Translations under genes and position numbers: made by a program
The notes under the pieces: model-generated
Told to the model about the DNA's origin: nothing
Database searches by the model: none
The model's input: only the letters and a program-made list of their open reading frames with translations
Source of the DNA: Gammaproteobacteria bacterium
GTDB lineage: Bacteria > Pseudomonadota > Gammaproteobacteria > JAJPIJ01
DNA length: 64,000 nucleotides
NCBI GenBank assembly: GCA_022072255.1
Contig: JAJVHZ010000001.1
Coordinates: 15,163-79,162 of the forward strand
Direction: 5' to 3'
Part shown: positions 8,123 through 20,300 of the stretch, in pieces
How positions within the stretch are numbered: position 1 is the stretch's first letter
How the letters are laid out: each line of letters starts with the position of its first letter

Positions 8123-8123
<1 letters not shown>
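7335..8123 (-). CDS. Repeat-built hypothetical ORF between ruvB and ybgC
   Basis: A 262-codon frame fills the whole space between ruvB and ybgC. Its ATG overlaps the ruvB stop as TGATG at 8121-8125, and its TGA overlaps the ybgC start as ATGA at 7335-7338. Inside are repeated peptide blocks such as TRCDYIHLRSAAAF / TRCEYIHVRSAAAS and PCPNVLDRVERAC / PCPNVLDRFERAC, produced by DNA repeats whose 273-base period is 91 codons. I recognise no domain. The two copies differ at many residues, so a conserved protein function is doubtful. It may be non-functional reading kept open so that translation is not interrupted within the operon. Confidence 0.4.
7366..7469. repeat. Intergenic repeat element, inverted copy with terminal inverted repeats
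   Basis: The element is bounded by a perfect 14-base inverted repeat (CCGAGGGGCCTGCG at 7366-7379 and its complement at 7456-7469). It encloses a perfect 8-base hairpin with a 4-base loop (CGGCCGCA-TCCC-TGCGGCCG, 7421-7440). Between them is the reverse complement of the unit found in direct orientation at 7621 and 7893, with the recurring segments CGCGGAGCCTACAGGGACGT and CGGCGTGTCG. Confidence 0.85.
7621..7692. repeat. Intergenic repeat element, direct copy 1
   Basis: This copy contains the GC hairpin CGGCCGC-AGGGAC-GCGGCCG followed by CGGAGCGTACATGGATGTAT, CACAGCGTGTCGTGGC and GGCGTCACGGCC. It matches the copy at 7893-7964 with only scattered differences and is the reverse complement of the element at 7366-7469. 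Confidence 0.85.
7893..7964. repeat. Intergenic repeat element, direct copy 2
   Basis: This copy reads CTCGGCTGCAGGAATGCGGC, then CGGAGCGTAAATGGATGTAG and CACAGCGTGTCGTGGC. One arm of the GC hairpin has a base change compared with copy 1, so the stem is weaker. It lies 272 bases after copy 1. Confidence 0.85.
7998..8039. repeat. Intergenic repeat element, truncated copy 3
   Basis: Only the distal half of the unit is present: GCGGAGCGTACAGGGAGGTA followed by GCGCAGCGTGTTGTGGCCCC. The GC hairpin is missing. It sits 34 bases after the end of copy 2 and is the most degraded of the four. Confidence 0.75.
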
Positions 8124-9166
<1,043 letters not shown>

Positions 9167-9182
9167 GTGTTCTCGTCGATGT

Positions 9183-9794
9183 CTAGCTGCCGGCGCGCGC
9201 GACATTGCGCAGCGCCTCGCGGATGATCGCCTCGCTGCTCATGCCCGCCGCGGCTACGCCGTGGACGTGGCGGCTGGCCTCGTTGGGCTTGTAGCCGAGC
9301 GCGATGAGCGCGCTGACCGCGTCGGCGACCGGGTCGCCCGCCGCCGCGGGGGGCTGTCCCGGCGCCGCGGCGACGGCGGGTTGCGGTTGCCAGTCGTGCA
9401 GGCGATCGCGCATCTCGACGATCAGGCGCTCGGCGGTCTTCTTGCCGATGCCGGGCAGGCGCGTCAGCCGTGCCACGTCGCCCTGCTGCACACAGGCGGT
9501 GAACTGCTCGGTCTCGATGCCGGAGAGGATCGCGAGCGCGACCTTCGGTCCGATCCCGCTCACCCTGAGCAGGTCGCGGAACAGCCGGCGCTCCCCCTCG
9601 GTCCCGAAGCCGAAGAGCAGTTGCGCATCCTCGCGTACGACCAGGTGAGTGTGCAGCACGGTCTCGTGATTGATCTCCGGCAGCCGGTAGAACGTGGTCA
9701 TCGGCGCCTCGACCTCGTAGCCCACGCCGTGCACGTCGATGAGCAGGAACGGCGGGCGCTTCTCGACGATCACCCCGCGCAACCTTCCGATCAT
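9183..9794 (-). CDS. ruvA: Holliday junction DNA-binding protein RuvA
   Basis: RuvA binds four-way junctions as a tetramer and recruits RuvB. The 203 residues show the N-terminal OB fold ([20 protein letters not shown]), two helix-hairpin-helix motifs ([14 protein letters not shown] and [17 protein letters not shown]) and a C-terminal RuvB-binding domain ([20 protein letters not shown]). The start ATG overlaps the last 4 bases of ruvC. Confidence 0.97.
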   Translation of the reverse strand: MIGRLRGVIVEKRPPFLLIDVHGVGYEVEAPMTTFYRLPEINHETVLHTHLVVREDAQLLFGFGTEGERRLFRDLLRVSGIGPKVALAILSGIETEQFTACVQQGDVARLTRLPGIGKKTAERLIVEMRDRLHDWQPQPAVAAAPGQPPAAAGDPVADAVSALIALGYKPNEASRHVHGVAAAGMSSEAIIREALRNVARAGS

Positions 9795-10336
9795 CGGCGC
9801 AGACCCCCGGCGCGGCGGCGTCCCGTGCGCATGCCTGCGAGCAACTCCGCCGGCGCGGTCATCCGCTGCACGGCCTCGCGGGTATGCCCGTGGCAGATCG
9901 CCACGGCGAGCGCATCGGCGGCATCGGTCCCGGCGCACTCCGCGAGCTTCAGCAGCACCTTGATCATGTGCTGCACCTGCGCCTTCTCGGCGCGGCCCTG
10001 GCCGACGATCGCCTGCTTGACCTCCGCGGGCGAGAACTCGAAGACGCGCAGGCCGTGGCTGGCGCCGGCGACGATCGCCGCGCCGCGGGCCTGCCCGAGC
10101 TTCAGCGCCGAGTCGGCGTTGCGGTTCACGAACACCTTCTCGATGGCCATCTCGCGCGGCTGGTAGGCGGCGATCACCGCGCGCACGCCCTCGTAGATCG
10201 CGCGCAGGCGCTCGGCCATCTCGCCCTCGGGCGTGCGGATGCAGCCGTTGGCAACGTGGCGCGCCTGCCCGCGCTCCAGGCTGATGACGCCGTAGCCGGT
10301 GATCCGTGAACCAGGGTCTATGCCCAGTATGCGCAT
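9791..10336 (-). CDS. ruvC: Crossover junction endonuclease RuvC
   Basis: RuvC is the dimeric resolvase that nicks Holliday junctions symmetrically. The RNase H-like fold is marked by the first catalytic Asp in [16 protein letters not shown], the Glu in [20 protein letters not shown] and the Asp pair in [15 protein letters not shown]. The 181-residue length includes a basic C-terminal tail. It starts 25 bases after yebC and overlaps ruvA by 4 bases. Confidence 0.97.
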   Translation of the reverse strand: MRILGIDPGSRITGYGVISLERGQARHVANGCIRTPEGEMAERLRAIYEGVRAVIAAYQPREMAIEKVFVNRNADSALKLGQARGAAIVAGASHGLRVFEFSPAEVKQAIVGQGRAEKAQVQHMIKVLLKLAECAGTDAADALAVAICHGHTREAVQRMTAPAELLAGMRTGRRRAGGLRR

Positions 10337-10361
10337 GCGGTGGACGGGCGGTATCGCATCG

Positions 10362-11108
10362 TCAGGCGAGCTTCGCCAGCGCCTCGTCGCCGATCTCGGC
10401 GTTGGAGTACACCTTCTGCACGTCGTCGAGGTCCTCCAGCACGTCGAGCAGCTTCAGCATCTTCTCGGCGTTCTCGCCGTCGATGACGACGTTGCTGGCG
10501 GCACGCATCGTCAGCTCCGCTGCTTCCGCTTTCAGGCCGGCCGCCTCCAGCGCGTCCTGCACCGCGCCAAAATCCTCCGGCGTGGTCAGGACATCGAAGC
10601 TGCCGTCGTCATTGGTGACCACGTCCTGCGCCCCGGCATCCAGCGCCACCTCCAGGATGCGATCCTCGGAGGCGCCGGCGGGGTAGCTGATGACGCCGTT
10701 CTTGCTGAACATGAATGCGACCGAACCGTCGCTGCCGAGATTGCCTCCGTGCTTGCTGAAGGCATGGCGCACCTCGCCGACGGTACGGTTGCGGTTGTCG
10801 GTCATGCAGTCGACCATCACCGCCACCCCGCCGGGCCCGTAGCCCTCGTAGCGCACTTCCTCGTAGTGCTCCGCGTCCGTCTCGCCGGCACCGCGCCTGA
10901 GCGCGCGCTCGACGGTGTCCTTGGTCATGTTGGCGGACAGGGCCGCATCGATCGCCGCGCGCAGGCGCGGGTTGGAGCCGGCATCGCCGCCGCCCAGGCG
11001 CGCGGACACGGTGATCTCGCGGATGAGCCTGGTGAACAGCTTGCCGCGCCTGGCGTCCTGCGCGTTCTTGCGGTGCTGGATGTTGGCCCATTTGCTGTGG
11101 CCGGCCAT
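10362..11108 (-). CDS. yebC: YebC/PmpR-family protein
   Basis: Members of this family act as transcriptional regulators or, as more recently shown for some, as ribosome-associated factors that help translate proline-rich stretches. The 248-residue protein starts with the family signature [19 protein letters not shown] and contains [15 protein letters not shown] used the ATG at 11108; the frame upstream to 11162 lacks family sequence. It is the first gene of the yebC-ruvCAB run. Confidence 0.95.
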   Translation of the reverse strand: MAGHSKWANIQHRKNAQDARRGKLFTRLIREITVSARLGGGDAGSNPRLRAAIDAALSANMTKDTVERALRRGAGETDAEHYEEVRYEGYGPGGVAVMVDCMTDNRNRTVGEVRHAFSKHGGNLGSDGSVAFMFSKNGVISYPAGASEDRILEVALDAGAQDVVTNDDGSFDVLTTPEDFGAVQDALEAAGLKAEAAELTMRAASNVVIDGENAEKMLKLLDVLEDLDDVQKVYSNAEIGDEALAKLA

Positions 11109-11168
11109 GTCTGAATACCCTTGTGCAGCCGTCGGTCCCGGTGCGGCGAAGTGTACCATCACGCCTGT

Positions 11169-11810
11169 TCACGGTTCATGCCGGAAGCGGCCGTGGCGCA
11201 GGAAGTGCACGGTCTGAGAAGCGGCCGCCGGCGCGAACATCAGGGCCAGGTGCGAGAACGGCAGGCAGATGTGATCGCTCATGCCGTCCATGCGCGTCTC
11301 CTCGACCGCCACCGTTCCGTCGTTGGGCACGGCGAGTCCGCCGACGACCCTTCCGAGGCCGACCGACAGCGTCCCCGCGATCGAACCGAGCTCGTGTGTC
11401 CCGTTCCAGGGCGGCACGCCGCCGAGCAGCCCGTGCTCGAGGCTCTTGTTCAGGACCCGGCGCCCCAGCTCGAAGCGGGCGAGCACGCGGGCGGCCTGGC
11501 TGTAGCGATGCGGTGTGCCGAGCGTCACCACGCGGCCGGGGCGCTGTTGCGGAAAGGACGCGAAGAAATGACGCAGTACCAGTCCGCCGAGACTGTGGCC
11601 GACGAAATGCACGACGGCGGCATCGATGTCGTCGGCCAGGCGTTTCAAGGCGTAGGCGTTGTCGCGCGGCGACTGCTCCAGGGTGGGATAGGAGAAGGTC
11701 CGTGTCGCGAACCCGGCGTAGCGAAGCTGTGCCGCCATCGGCAGCATCGCCGCACCGTGCATGAACAGTCCGTGGACCAGCACGACGGATTCCCGGAGTC
11801 CGGGAGTCAT
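11169..11810 (-). CDS. Alpha/beta hydrolase, lipase-like
   Basis: The 213-residue protein has the alpha/beta hydrolase core with an oxyanion-type VVLVHGLFMHGA near residue 10 and the nucleophile elbow HFVGHSLGGLVLRHF near 70. A C-terminal SDHICLPFSHLAL probably supplies the catalytic His. It resembles PGAP1-like or triacylglycerol-lipase-like esterases without a signal peptide, so it is probably cytoplasmic. The start at 11810 has GGAGAGATCG directly upstream. It lies 60 bases before yebC. The substrate is unknown. Confidence 0.85.
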   Translation of the reverse strand: MTPGLRESVVLVHGLFMHGAAMLPMAAQLRYAGFATRTFSYPTLEQSPRDNAYALKRLADDIDAAVVHFVGHSLGGLVLRHFFASFPQQRPGRVVTLGTPHRYSQAARVLARFELGRRVLNKSLEHGLLGGVPPWNGTHELGSIAGTLSVGLGRVVGGLAVPNDGTVAVEETRMDGMSDHICLPFSHLALMFAPAAASQTVHFLRHGRFRHEP

Positions 11811-11924
11811 CGATCTCTCCTGCCGGTCTTCCCGGCGCCAACCGGTGGGCAGGGAGCGTGCGCCGGGGCTACACTCAGACAACCAGGTCCCGCAGTCGGT
11901 CGATCCGGACGCCGTTCCCACCCC

Positions 11925-12458
11925 ATGGACATGCCCGCCATTATAGATGTCGAAGCCTCCGGCCTCGGCCCCGGCAGCTACCCGATCGAGGTCGGCTTCG
12001 TGCTTCCGTGCGGGACGCCGTTCTGCTCGCTGATCCATCCGGAGCCGGAATGGCATCGCTGGGACACGGATGCCGAGCGCGCGCACGGGATACGTCGCGA
12101 GGCGCTCTACATGTACGGCCGCAAACCCGCGGAGGTCGCGCGTCAGCTCAACGACATCCTGCGCGGGCGGACCGTCTACTGCGACGCCTGGAGCGAGGAG
12201 GGCGGCTGGCTCGCGCTGCTGTTCGACAGCGCGCGCTCGAAGAAGCGCTTTCGCGTGCAACCCCTGAGGGCGCTGCTCTCCGAGGACCAGGCCGCGATCT
12301 GGGATCCGGTGAAGGAGAGGGTGGGCAAGGAACTGGCCTGCGCGCGGCACCGCGCCAGCCTCGATGCGCGGGTGCTGCAGATGACCTACGTGCGCACGCT
12401 GGAGATCACGCGCTCGCCGCTGAGCGGCGCGGCGATCACGCCGCCGCGGCTTTCCTGA
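11925..12458 (+). CDS. DEDDh 3'-5' exonuclease-like protein
   Basis: The 177-residue protein resembles DnaQ or RNase T-type exonucleases. Exo I is IIDVEASGLG (Asp and Glu metal ligands near residues 6-8), an Exo II Asp is in TVYCDAWSEEGGW, and Exo III has His-x4-Asp spacing in ARHRASLDARVL. All four acidic residues and the His are present, so activity is plausible on RNA or DNA. It could start at either ATG, 11925 or 11931. It is divergent from the hydrolase (11810) and converges on nadA with 21 bases between the stops. Confidence 0.8.
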   Translation: MDMPAIIDVEASGLGPGSYPIEVGFVLPCGTPFCSLIHPEPEWHRWDTDAERAHGIRREALYMYGRKPAEVARQLNDILRGRTVYCDAWSEEGGWLALLFDSARSKKRFRVQPLRALLSEDQAAIWDPVKERVGKELACARHRASLDARVLQMTYVRTLEITRSPLSGAAITPPRLS

Positions 12459-12479
12459 AGAGTACTGACCCCGGGGGGC

Positions 12480-13553
12480 TCAGGCGTCGCTCGCGCCGAG
12501 CACCTGCTTCTTGCGGGTCGTCGCGAACTCGAGCATGCGCTGTATCGGCACCACGGCCTGCACGCGGATGTCCTCCTCGACCAGGACCTCGCCGCTGCCG
12601 GCGGCGAGCGCATGCTCGAGATTGCGCAGGCCATTCATCGCCATCCACGGGCAGTGCGCGCAGGAGCGGCAGGTCGCGCTGCGGCCCGCGGTCGGCGCCT
12701 CGATGAACTCCTTGCCGGGCGCCGACATCCGCATCTTGTGGAAGATGCCGTTGTCAGTGGCGACGATGAATCGCCGGGCATCCAGCGATTTCGCCGCCCT
12801 GATGAGCTGGGTCGTCGACCCGACCACGTCGGCCTGGCGGATCACCGCCTCGGGCGACTCCGGATGCACCAGGACCTTCGCATTCGGGTACCGCCGGCGC
12901 ATGTCCTCGAGTTCCAGGCCCTTGAACTCCTCGTGCACGATGCACGAGCCGTTCCAGAGGATCATGTCGGCGCCGCTCTGGCGCCGGATGTAGTCGCCGA
13001 GGTACTTGTCGGGCGCCCACAGGATCTTCTCGCCGCGCTCGTGCAGGTGTCTCACGATGTCGACGGCCACGCTGGAGGTCACCACCCAGTCCGCGCGCGC
13101 CTTCACCGCCGCGCTGGTGTTGGCGTAGACCACGACGGTGCGATCGGGGTGCCGGTCGCAGAACTCCGCGAACTCCTTCGGCGGGCAGCCCAGATCCAGC
13201 GAGCACTCGGCCTGCAGCTCCGGCATCAGCACGCGCTTCTCCGGGTTGAGGATCTTGGCCGTCTCGCCCATGAATCGCACGCCGGCGACCACCAGCGTCG
13301 TGGCCTCGTGCTCGTGGCCGAAGCGTGCCATGTCCAGCGAATCCGAGACATGGCCGCCGGTCTCCTCGGCCAGCACCTGGATGTCTGGGTCGGTGTAGTA
13401 GTGCGCGATGAGCACCGCATCCTTCTCGCGCAGCAGCTCCTTGATGCGGGCGCGCAGCCGCTCGCGCTCCTGCGGCTCCAGCGACTCGGGTACGGTCGGC
13501 GGCACCTCGAACCTCGGCGTCCTGGGGATGATGATCTTCGGGATGCTGCTCAT
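12480..13553 (-). CDS. nadA: Quinolinate synthase NadA
   Basis: NadA condenses iminoaspartate with dihydroxyacetone phosphate to quinolinate, the precursor of NAD, using a [4Fe-4S] cluster. The 357 residues contain the substrate motif [10 protein letters not shown], the cluster cysteines in [22 protein letters not shown] and [10 protein letters not shown], and the family segment [10 protein letters not shown]. It is preceded in the same direction by an NrtR-like Nudix protein, suggesting local control of NAD synthesis. No nadB or nadC is in the window. Confidence 0.96.
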   Translation of the reverse strand: MSSIPKIIIPRTPRFEVPPTVPESLEPQERERLRARIKELLREKDAVLIAHYYTDPDIQVLAEETGGHVSDSLDMARFGHEHEATTLVVAGVRFMGETAKILNPEKRVLMPELQAECSLDLGCPPKEFAEFCDRHPDRTVVVYANTSAAVKARADWVVTSSVAVDIVRHLHERGEKILWAPDKYLGDYIRRQSGADMILWNGSCIVHEEFKGLELEDMRRRYPNAKVLVHPESPEAVIRQADVVGSTTQLIRAAKSLDARRFIVATDNGIFHKMRMSAPGKEFIEAPTAGRSATCRSCAHCPWMAMNGLRNLEHALAAGSGEVLVEEDIRVQAVVPIQRMLEFATTRKKQVLGASDA

Positions 13554-13610
13554 GGTCGACCTTCGCGGTTTGGTGGATTCCTCTGGCCTGGCATTGGCGT
13601 GCGGGGGATC

Positions 13611-14306
13611 TCAGTCGCGTCGCGGCCGGCGCGCCGCCCGGCGCGTTGTCCGCCGTGCGGTGCTGCTCCTTGCGGATTGGAACATCTGCTCGCGAGCGCG
13701 TCCCTCGCGCGCATATTCGCCGGTCGGCTGCAGCCAGTCCAGCGCCCGGATCACGCGGCGGAACTCATCGCGCTCGATGCGCTTGTTCAATACGGCCTCG
13801 TAGACGCCCTGAAGTTCCGCCAGCGTGAAGCGTGCCGGCAGGAACCGGAGCGCGGTATCCGAGTGCATGATCCGCGCGGTGAGGTGGCGGACCGCCAGCG
13901 GCAGCAGGTCGGCGTGATCGAAGGCGAGCGGCGGCGGCCGGCGGGCGTCGAACCAGCCGACGTCGCCGGCATCGTCGGCGGCGAGCGGCGCCACCTCGTC
14001 GGGACGCACCAGTCCCATGTGCAGGACGGAGATGTTGCGCTCGCGCGGGTCGCGCCCCGGCGTGCCGGCGGCGTGGAACTGCTCGAGCTCGACACCGCTC
14101 ACCCCGGTCTCCTCCTCGAGTTCGCGCAGCGCGCAGTCCGCCAGGTCCTCCTCGTAGTCGAGGAAACCGCCGGGGAACGCCCAGTGCCCCGCGTAGGGCT
14201 CGTGCCGGCGCTGGACGAGGAGGACCTCGAGCCGGCCGGCGCGGACGGTGAACAGCACCGCGTCGGTGGTGACCGCCGGGTGCGGGTATTCGTAGACGTA
14301 GGGCAT
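13611..14306 (-). CDS. Nudix domain protein with C-terminal winged helix, NrtR-like regulator
   Basis: The 231 residues begin with a Nudix domain whose box is complete: G-x5-E-x7-REL-x-EE-x-GV within GGFLDYEEDLADCALRELEE. A C-terminal part from about residue 150 (FTLAELQGVYEAVL, FRRVIRALDWLQPTGE) matches the winged-helix domain of NrtR, the ADP-ribose-sensing repressor of NAD genes. A basic tail (RRTTRRAARRPRR) follows. The start at 14306 gives MPYVYEYPHP. It lies 57 bases upstream of nadA on the same strand, which fits NAD control. It may alternatively be an ADP-ribose pyrophosphatase; a complete Nudix box does not by itself show hydrolysis. Confidence 0.85.
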   Translation of the reverse strand: MPYVYEYPHPAVTTDAVLFTVRAGRLEVLLVQRRHEPYAGHWAFPGGFLDYEEDLADCALRELEEETGVSGVELEQFHAAGTPGRDPRERNISVLHMGLVRPDEVAPLAADDAGDVGWFDARRPPPLAFDHADLLPLAVRHLTARIMHSDTALRFLPARFTLAELQGVYEAVLNKRIERDEFRRVIRALDWLQPTGEYAREGRAREQMFQSARSSTARRTTRRAARRPRRD

Positions 14307-14361
14307 GGCCCGATTATATGGACCCGAGCGGCCGATCGGCACGGGCTGATCGCAGTGGCGT

Positions 14362-14554
14362 TCAGAGGAGCACGTGCGTGCCCAGCCCGACGACTTGGTT
14401 CGCAGGCAGCCGGAAGCAGTTCGCGGCGCCTCGGTACCAGTCCGGCGTCGGAGCCAAGCCAGCCGCCATGCAGGAACCTGGTCAGGTGCGATCCGAAAGA
14501 CAGCACCTCCGAGGTGACGAAGACGAGCAGGCCCGGGAGCAGCACGACACGCAT
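14362..14554 (-). pseudogene. Possible remnant of a short gene between aspS and the Nudix gene
   Basis: From 14554 a frame opens as MRVVLLPGLLVFVTSEVLSF and looks protein-like for about 30 residues. A different frame from 14469 to 14362 then gives a protein-like ending (PDWYRGAANCFRLPANQVVG) with a proper stop. One frameshift near 14465 would join them into a single protein of about 65 residues. I do not recognise the product. This may equally be chance reading in GC-rich spacer. Confidence 0.25.
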
Positions 14555-14588
14555 ACGCCCGCCGTCGTGCCGGGCGCGATGCAGGCGA

Positions 14589-16376
<1,788 letters not shown>

Positions 16377-16666
16377 AGGGACCTCAATGGTTCGAATTCG
16401 GTTTGCCCGCCCCGGCCGGTGGGGCGGGGCGCTGGAGAGGACACTGCTCGGCGCACGGCGGGATCGTGGTCCGATCTCCCTTCCACCCGCCCCTGCGACG
16501 CACGGGGCCGGGGCTACGCCGCGGCGCGGATGCCGACCGGGTCGAAAGCCCGGGAATGGTACGGGCAGCGCTGCGGCAACGCAACGCGGCGGCGTTCCGG
16601 AGGGGATGGAGCCCGGTGCCAGCGTCCGGGGCGCGCAGGCGCCGGCCGTCGAAAGGCGCGCGCCGC
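16377..16666. other. 290-bp spacer between fmdB and aspS
   Basis: No convincing gene, RNA or terminator was seen. The ORFs here are GC-driven shadows. Related genomes often have a short membrane-protein gene (DUF502) between fmdB and aspS; nothing like it is visible here. Confidence 0.6.
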
Positions 16667-17020
16667 TCAGGCGCCGTCGCCCGCGGCCTTCTTTTTCTTC
16701 TTCTTTTCGGCCTTCCCGGCCCTCTCGGCAGGCTCGCTGGCCGCCTCCGGTTTTGAACTCGCCTCAGTGGCCGCCGCGGGCTTCTCGGCGGTGGCCCCTT
16801 CCTCGCCTTCCTTATTCTTCCCGGCCGCGGGCTTGCCCTTGTCGCGGAAATCGGTGACGTACCAGCCGGTGCCCTTGAGCTGGAAACCCGCCGCCGAGAT
16901 CAGCTTCTGCAACTTGCTCTTCCTGCACTTCGGGCACTGCCTCAGCGGTGGATCCTTGATCGACTGCATCACCTCGAGATGATGACCGCAGCCCGTGCAG
17001 GCGTACTCGTAAATCGGCAT
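16667..17020 (-). CDS. FmdB-family zinc-ribbon protein
   Basis: This small protein (117 residues) has the FmdB zinc ribbon at the N-terminus: [19 protein letters not shown] with the second Cys pair in [21 protein letters not shown] long low-complexity Ala/Lys/Glu tail ends in a run of seven lysines. FmdB proteins are proposed regulators, but the function is not established. It is the first gene of the leftward fmdB-aspS-Nudix-nadA run. Confidence 0.88.
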   Translation of the reverse strand: MPIYEYACTGCGHHLEVMQSIKDPPLRQCPKCRKSKLQKLISAAGFQLKGTGWYVTDFRDKGKPAAGKNKEGEEGATAEKPAAATEASSKPEAASEPAERAGKAEKKKKKKAAGDGA

Positions 17021-17134
17021 TCGTGTCTCCCGTTGCTCCTGCCAGCGCCATGTAGCAGTCCAGGTACGGGCAAAATAGGGCCTGACGCAAAAAAATCAAG
17101 GTCATGCCGGTGGTGAGGTCGCGGTGTCGCGCGC

Positions 17135-17163
17135 TTCCCAGCGCCCCGGCGCCGCGGTATCAT
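17135..17163 (+). promoter_or_regulatory. Putative sigma-70 promoter of tRNA-Lys
   Basis: A -35-like TTCCCA (17135-17140) and a -10 TATCAT (17158-17163) are separated by exactly 17 bases. They sit about 37 bases upstream of the mature tRNA-Lys 5' end, with a GC-rich discriminator after the -10 as expected for a stable-RNA gene. Confidence 0.5.
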
Positions 17164-17199
17164 CGCGCCCCTTTGCGGCGTCGCCCCCGCCCCGTCACC

Positions 17200-17275
17200 G
17201 GGCCGTTAGCTCAGCCGGTAGAGCAGCGGACTTTTAATCCGTTGGTCGCAGGTTCGACTCCTGCACGGCCCACCA
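17200..17275 (+). tRNA. tRNA-Lys (anticodon UUU)
   Basis: A full cloverleaf can be drawn. The acceptor stem GGGCCGT pairs with ACGGCCC, the D arm contains AGCTCAGCCGGTAGAGC, the anticodon stem GCGGA/TCCGT carries loop CTTTTAA with anticodon TTT, the T arm is GCAGGTTCGACTCCTGC, and CCA is encoded at 17273-17275. It stands alone between fmdB and the convergent EAL-protein gene. Confidence 0.98.
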
Positions 17276-17324
17276 CCACCCGTCCGGTTCATCGTGGCGC
17301 GGCGGCGCCAGCGGTGATTCAAGG

Positions 17325-20300
17325 TCACGGGCGCGCGCGGCACCGTTCGAGTATCGTCGCCGACGGCACCGGCCTGCCGAAGAGATACCCCTGCATCTCG
17401 TCGCACTTCAGCAGCGTGAGAAACTTCGCCTGCTCCTCCGTCTCGACCCCCTCGGCGATCACCTTCAGATTCAGGGAATGCGCCAGGCTGATCACCGATG
17501 AGACGATCGTCATGCTTTCCCGGTGCGCCGTCATGTTCATGACGAAGGAGCGGTCGATCTTCAGCGCGTCGACGGGCAGCTTCGATATGTAGCTCAGGGA
17601 CGAGTAGCCCGTGCCGAAGTCATCGATCGCCACGCCGATACCGGCCGCGCGCAGCTCGCCGAGCTTGGCGATGTTCTGCTCGATGTCCACCATGATCATC
17701 GACTCGGTGATCTCCAGATCGAGCGGCACCGGATCCCCGCTGCGCCGTATCGCGTTCATCACGTTCTCCGCGAATTCGCGCTGCTGAAGCTGCAGCGCGG
17801 AGACGTTCACCGCGATCCGCGGCGCCGCGCCGAGCTCCTTGCGCCAGGCCCGGTAGTCGCGGGCGGCCTGGTCCAGAGCCCACAGGCCCACCTCCAGGAT
17901 GAGGCCGGTTTCCTCGAGTATGGGGATGAACCGCCCCGGCGGCACGAGCCCAATGTCGGGATCCTGCCATCGGATCAACGCCTCCACCCCCGTGATGCGT
18001 TGCTTGATCGCGTCGATCTTGGGCTGGTAATGCAGGATGAACTGCTCGTTGGCCAGTGCCGTCCGCAGCCTGCGTTCGAGCTGCAGGTTCTCGGCGATCC
18101 TCGCCGTCATCTCGGGCCGATAGAACAGGTACCGCTCGCCGCCGGCCTTGGCCTTCTTGAGCGCCGCCTCGGCGTTCCGGTACAGGGTATCCGCATCCTC
18201 GCCGTCCGTGGGGAAGACGGCGATACCGCCATGGAAGCCGACCCGCACCTCCTCCCCGCCCAGCGGGATCGGTTCCCACAGCGCCGGGAACAGCGAGTTT
18301 GCGAACATGTAGCCGATGCCGGTCGCGTCGCGGACGTCATGCAGGATCATCGCGAAGTAATCGCCGGTGATGCGTCCGAGGTTCACGGGATCGCCGGACA
18401 GATGGCGCAGCCTTTCGGCCGTCCTCTTGAGGATCAGGTCGCCGGCCTCCTCGCCGTATACGTTGTTTACATGGCGGAAGTTCTTCGGGTCGCAGACCAG
18501 CAGCGCGACCTGCTTGCGCGACTGACGGGCCCTGTCCAGCACGGCGTTCAGGTGGGCGTTGAAGAGAGTCCGGTTCGCGAGCCCCGTGAGCGGATCGTAG
18601 GACGACAGGTATTCGAGCTGTTCGGATCTGCCGATGTTCTCCAGCCCGAAGGCGATATCCCCGGCCAGCTCGGTGAGCAGCCGCAGTTCCTCGGCATCGA
18701 AGACGTCCGTCTCCGATGCGTAGAGCGAGAGCACCCCGGCGACCTCGCGACCGACGCGCAGCGGCAGGGCGGCGGCGGCGAAGAAGCCCCGCGACAGCGC
18801 CGCCCCGCGCCATGGAGCCCCGGCGCTGCCGGCCGTCGCGAGGTCATTGAGGATCGCGGGCTCGCCGGTTCGCGCCGCCCGGACGCACACGCAGTCCCGC
18901 TCCGGCATCTCGCCGTCCAGCGCGAGGTGGACGTGCTCCAGATAGCCCTCCACCTGCCCCGCCCAGGACCGCGGCGCGATGGTCCGCTCGCCCTCCGGCA
19001 CGGTCCCGATCCAGGCCATGCGGAAGCCGCCGTCCTCCACCGCGATGCGGCAGGCCTCCCGCAGCAGCTCCTCGCGGTCGCGGACATGCACGATGAGGCC
19101 GTTGATCGCGCTCAGCATCCGGTAAACGCGATTCAGCCTGAGGATCCTCTTGCGCGCCTCCTCGCGCTCGGTGACATCGACCTTGACGGCGACGAAATGC
19201 GTGATCTCGCCCCGCTCGTTCCTTACCGGGGTGATGGTCTGGTCCTCGGTGTAGAGGCTGCCGTCCTTGCGCCGATTGACGATCTCGTCGTGCCAGACGT
19301 CGCCGGCGAGTATCGTGCCCCACAGCCGCCGGTAATAGCCCTCTTCCTGTCGCCCCGACTTGACCAGCTCGCGGGGATTGCGGCCGATGACCTCGCCCAT
19401 CTCGTAGCCGGTGAGCACGCAGTACGCGTGGTTCACCCACAGGATCGTGCCGTCGGTGTCAGTGATCATGATGGCGTTGGCCGATGCGGCCAGGGCGGTG
19501 CTCTGCAGCTGCGACTGCTGCTCCGCCTGCTTGCGGGTGGTGATCTCCATCACCGTGCCGCGCAGCCGCCCGGGCTGCCCGGGTTCCCCGTCAGTGGCTT
19601 CTCCCTGTCCCAGTACCCAGTGCACGCTGCCGTCCGGCCACACGACGCGGAACTCCCGCCTGAAGGGATCCTTCGTGGCCGTGCAGCGGGCGAACTCCGC
19701 TTCGAGGCCGGCCAGGTCCTCCGGATGGATCCGCTGCGTGAAGGCGGCGTACGTCCCGTCGAACTCCCCGGGCGCGTAGCCCCAGAGTTCCTCGTGCCGC
19801 GGTGACCAGGTCACCCGGGTCCCACGCGCGTCCCACTCGAAGGTACCCATGCGCGCGGCGTCCAACGCCAGTCGCAGTCGCGTCTCGCTCTCGCGCAGCG
19901 CGTCCTCCGCCAGCCGGCGGCTGGCCTCGCGCTGCAGCGTGTCGAGCGCGAAGGACACGTCCTCCGCCATCTCTTCGAGCAGATGCTGCTGGTCGGCATC
20001 GGCGAGGAGGTCCGGGTCGTCGGTGTACAGGTTCAGAACGCCGATGACCTCGCCGTTCAGGCGGATTGGCACCGAGGCGGTTGCCTGGAAGTCCGCGGGC
20101 GCGGCCGGCCCCTCCCAGGAATGCATGACAGGGTCCGACTGCATGTCACGGTCGTAGGTCACACGGCCCGAGGCGATGGCCAGGGCCATGGGGCCTGCGC
20201 CGGGGGCCGGGCCCGCGACATCGAATCCCCGGCGTGACAGCCGATCGTGTCCCGCGCCGTATGCGCAGACCGGCCTCAGCACACCGGCGGCGCGATCGAG

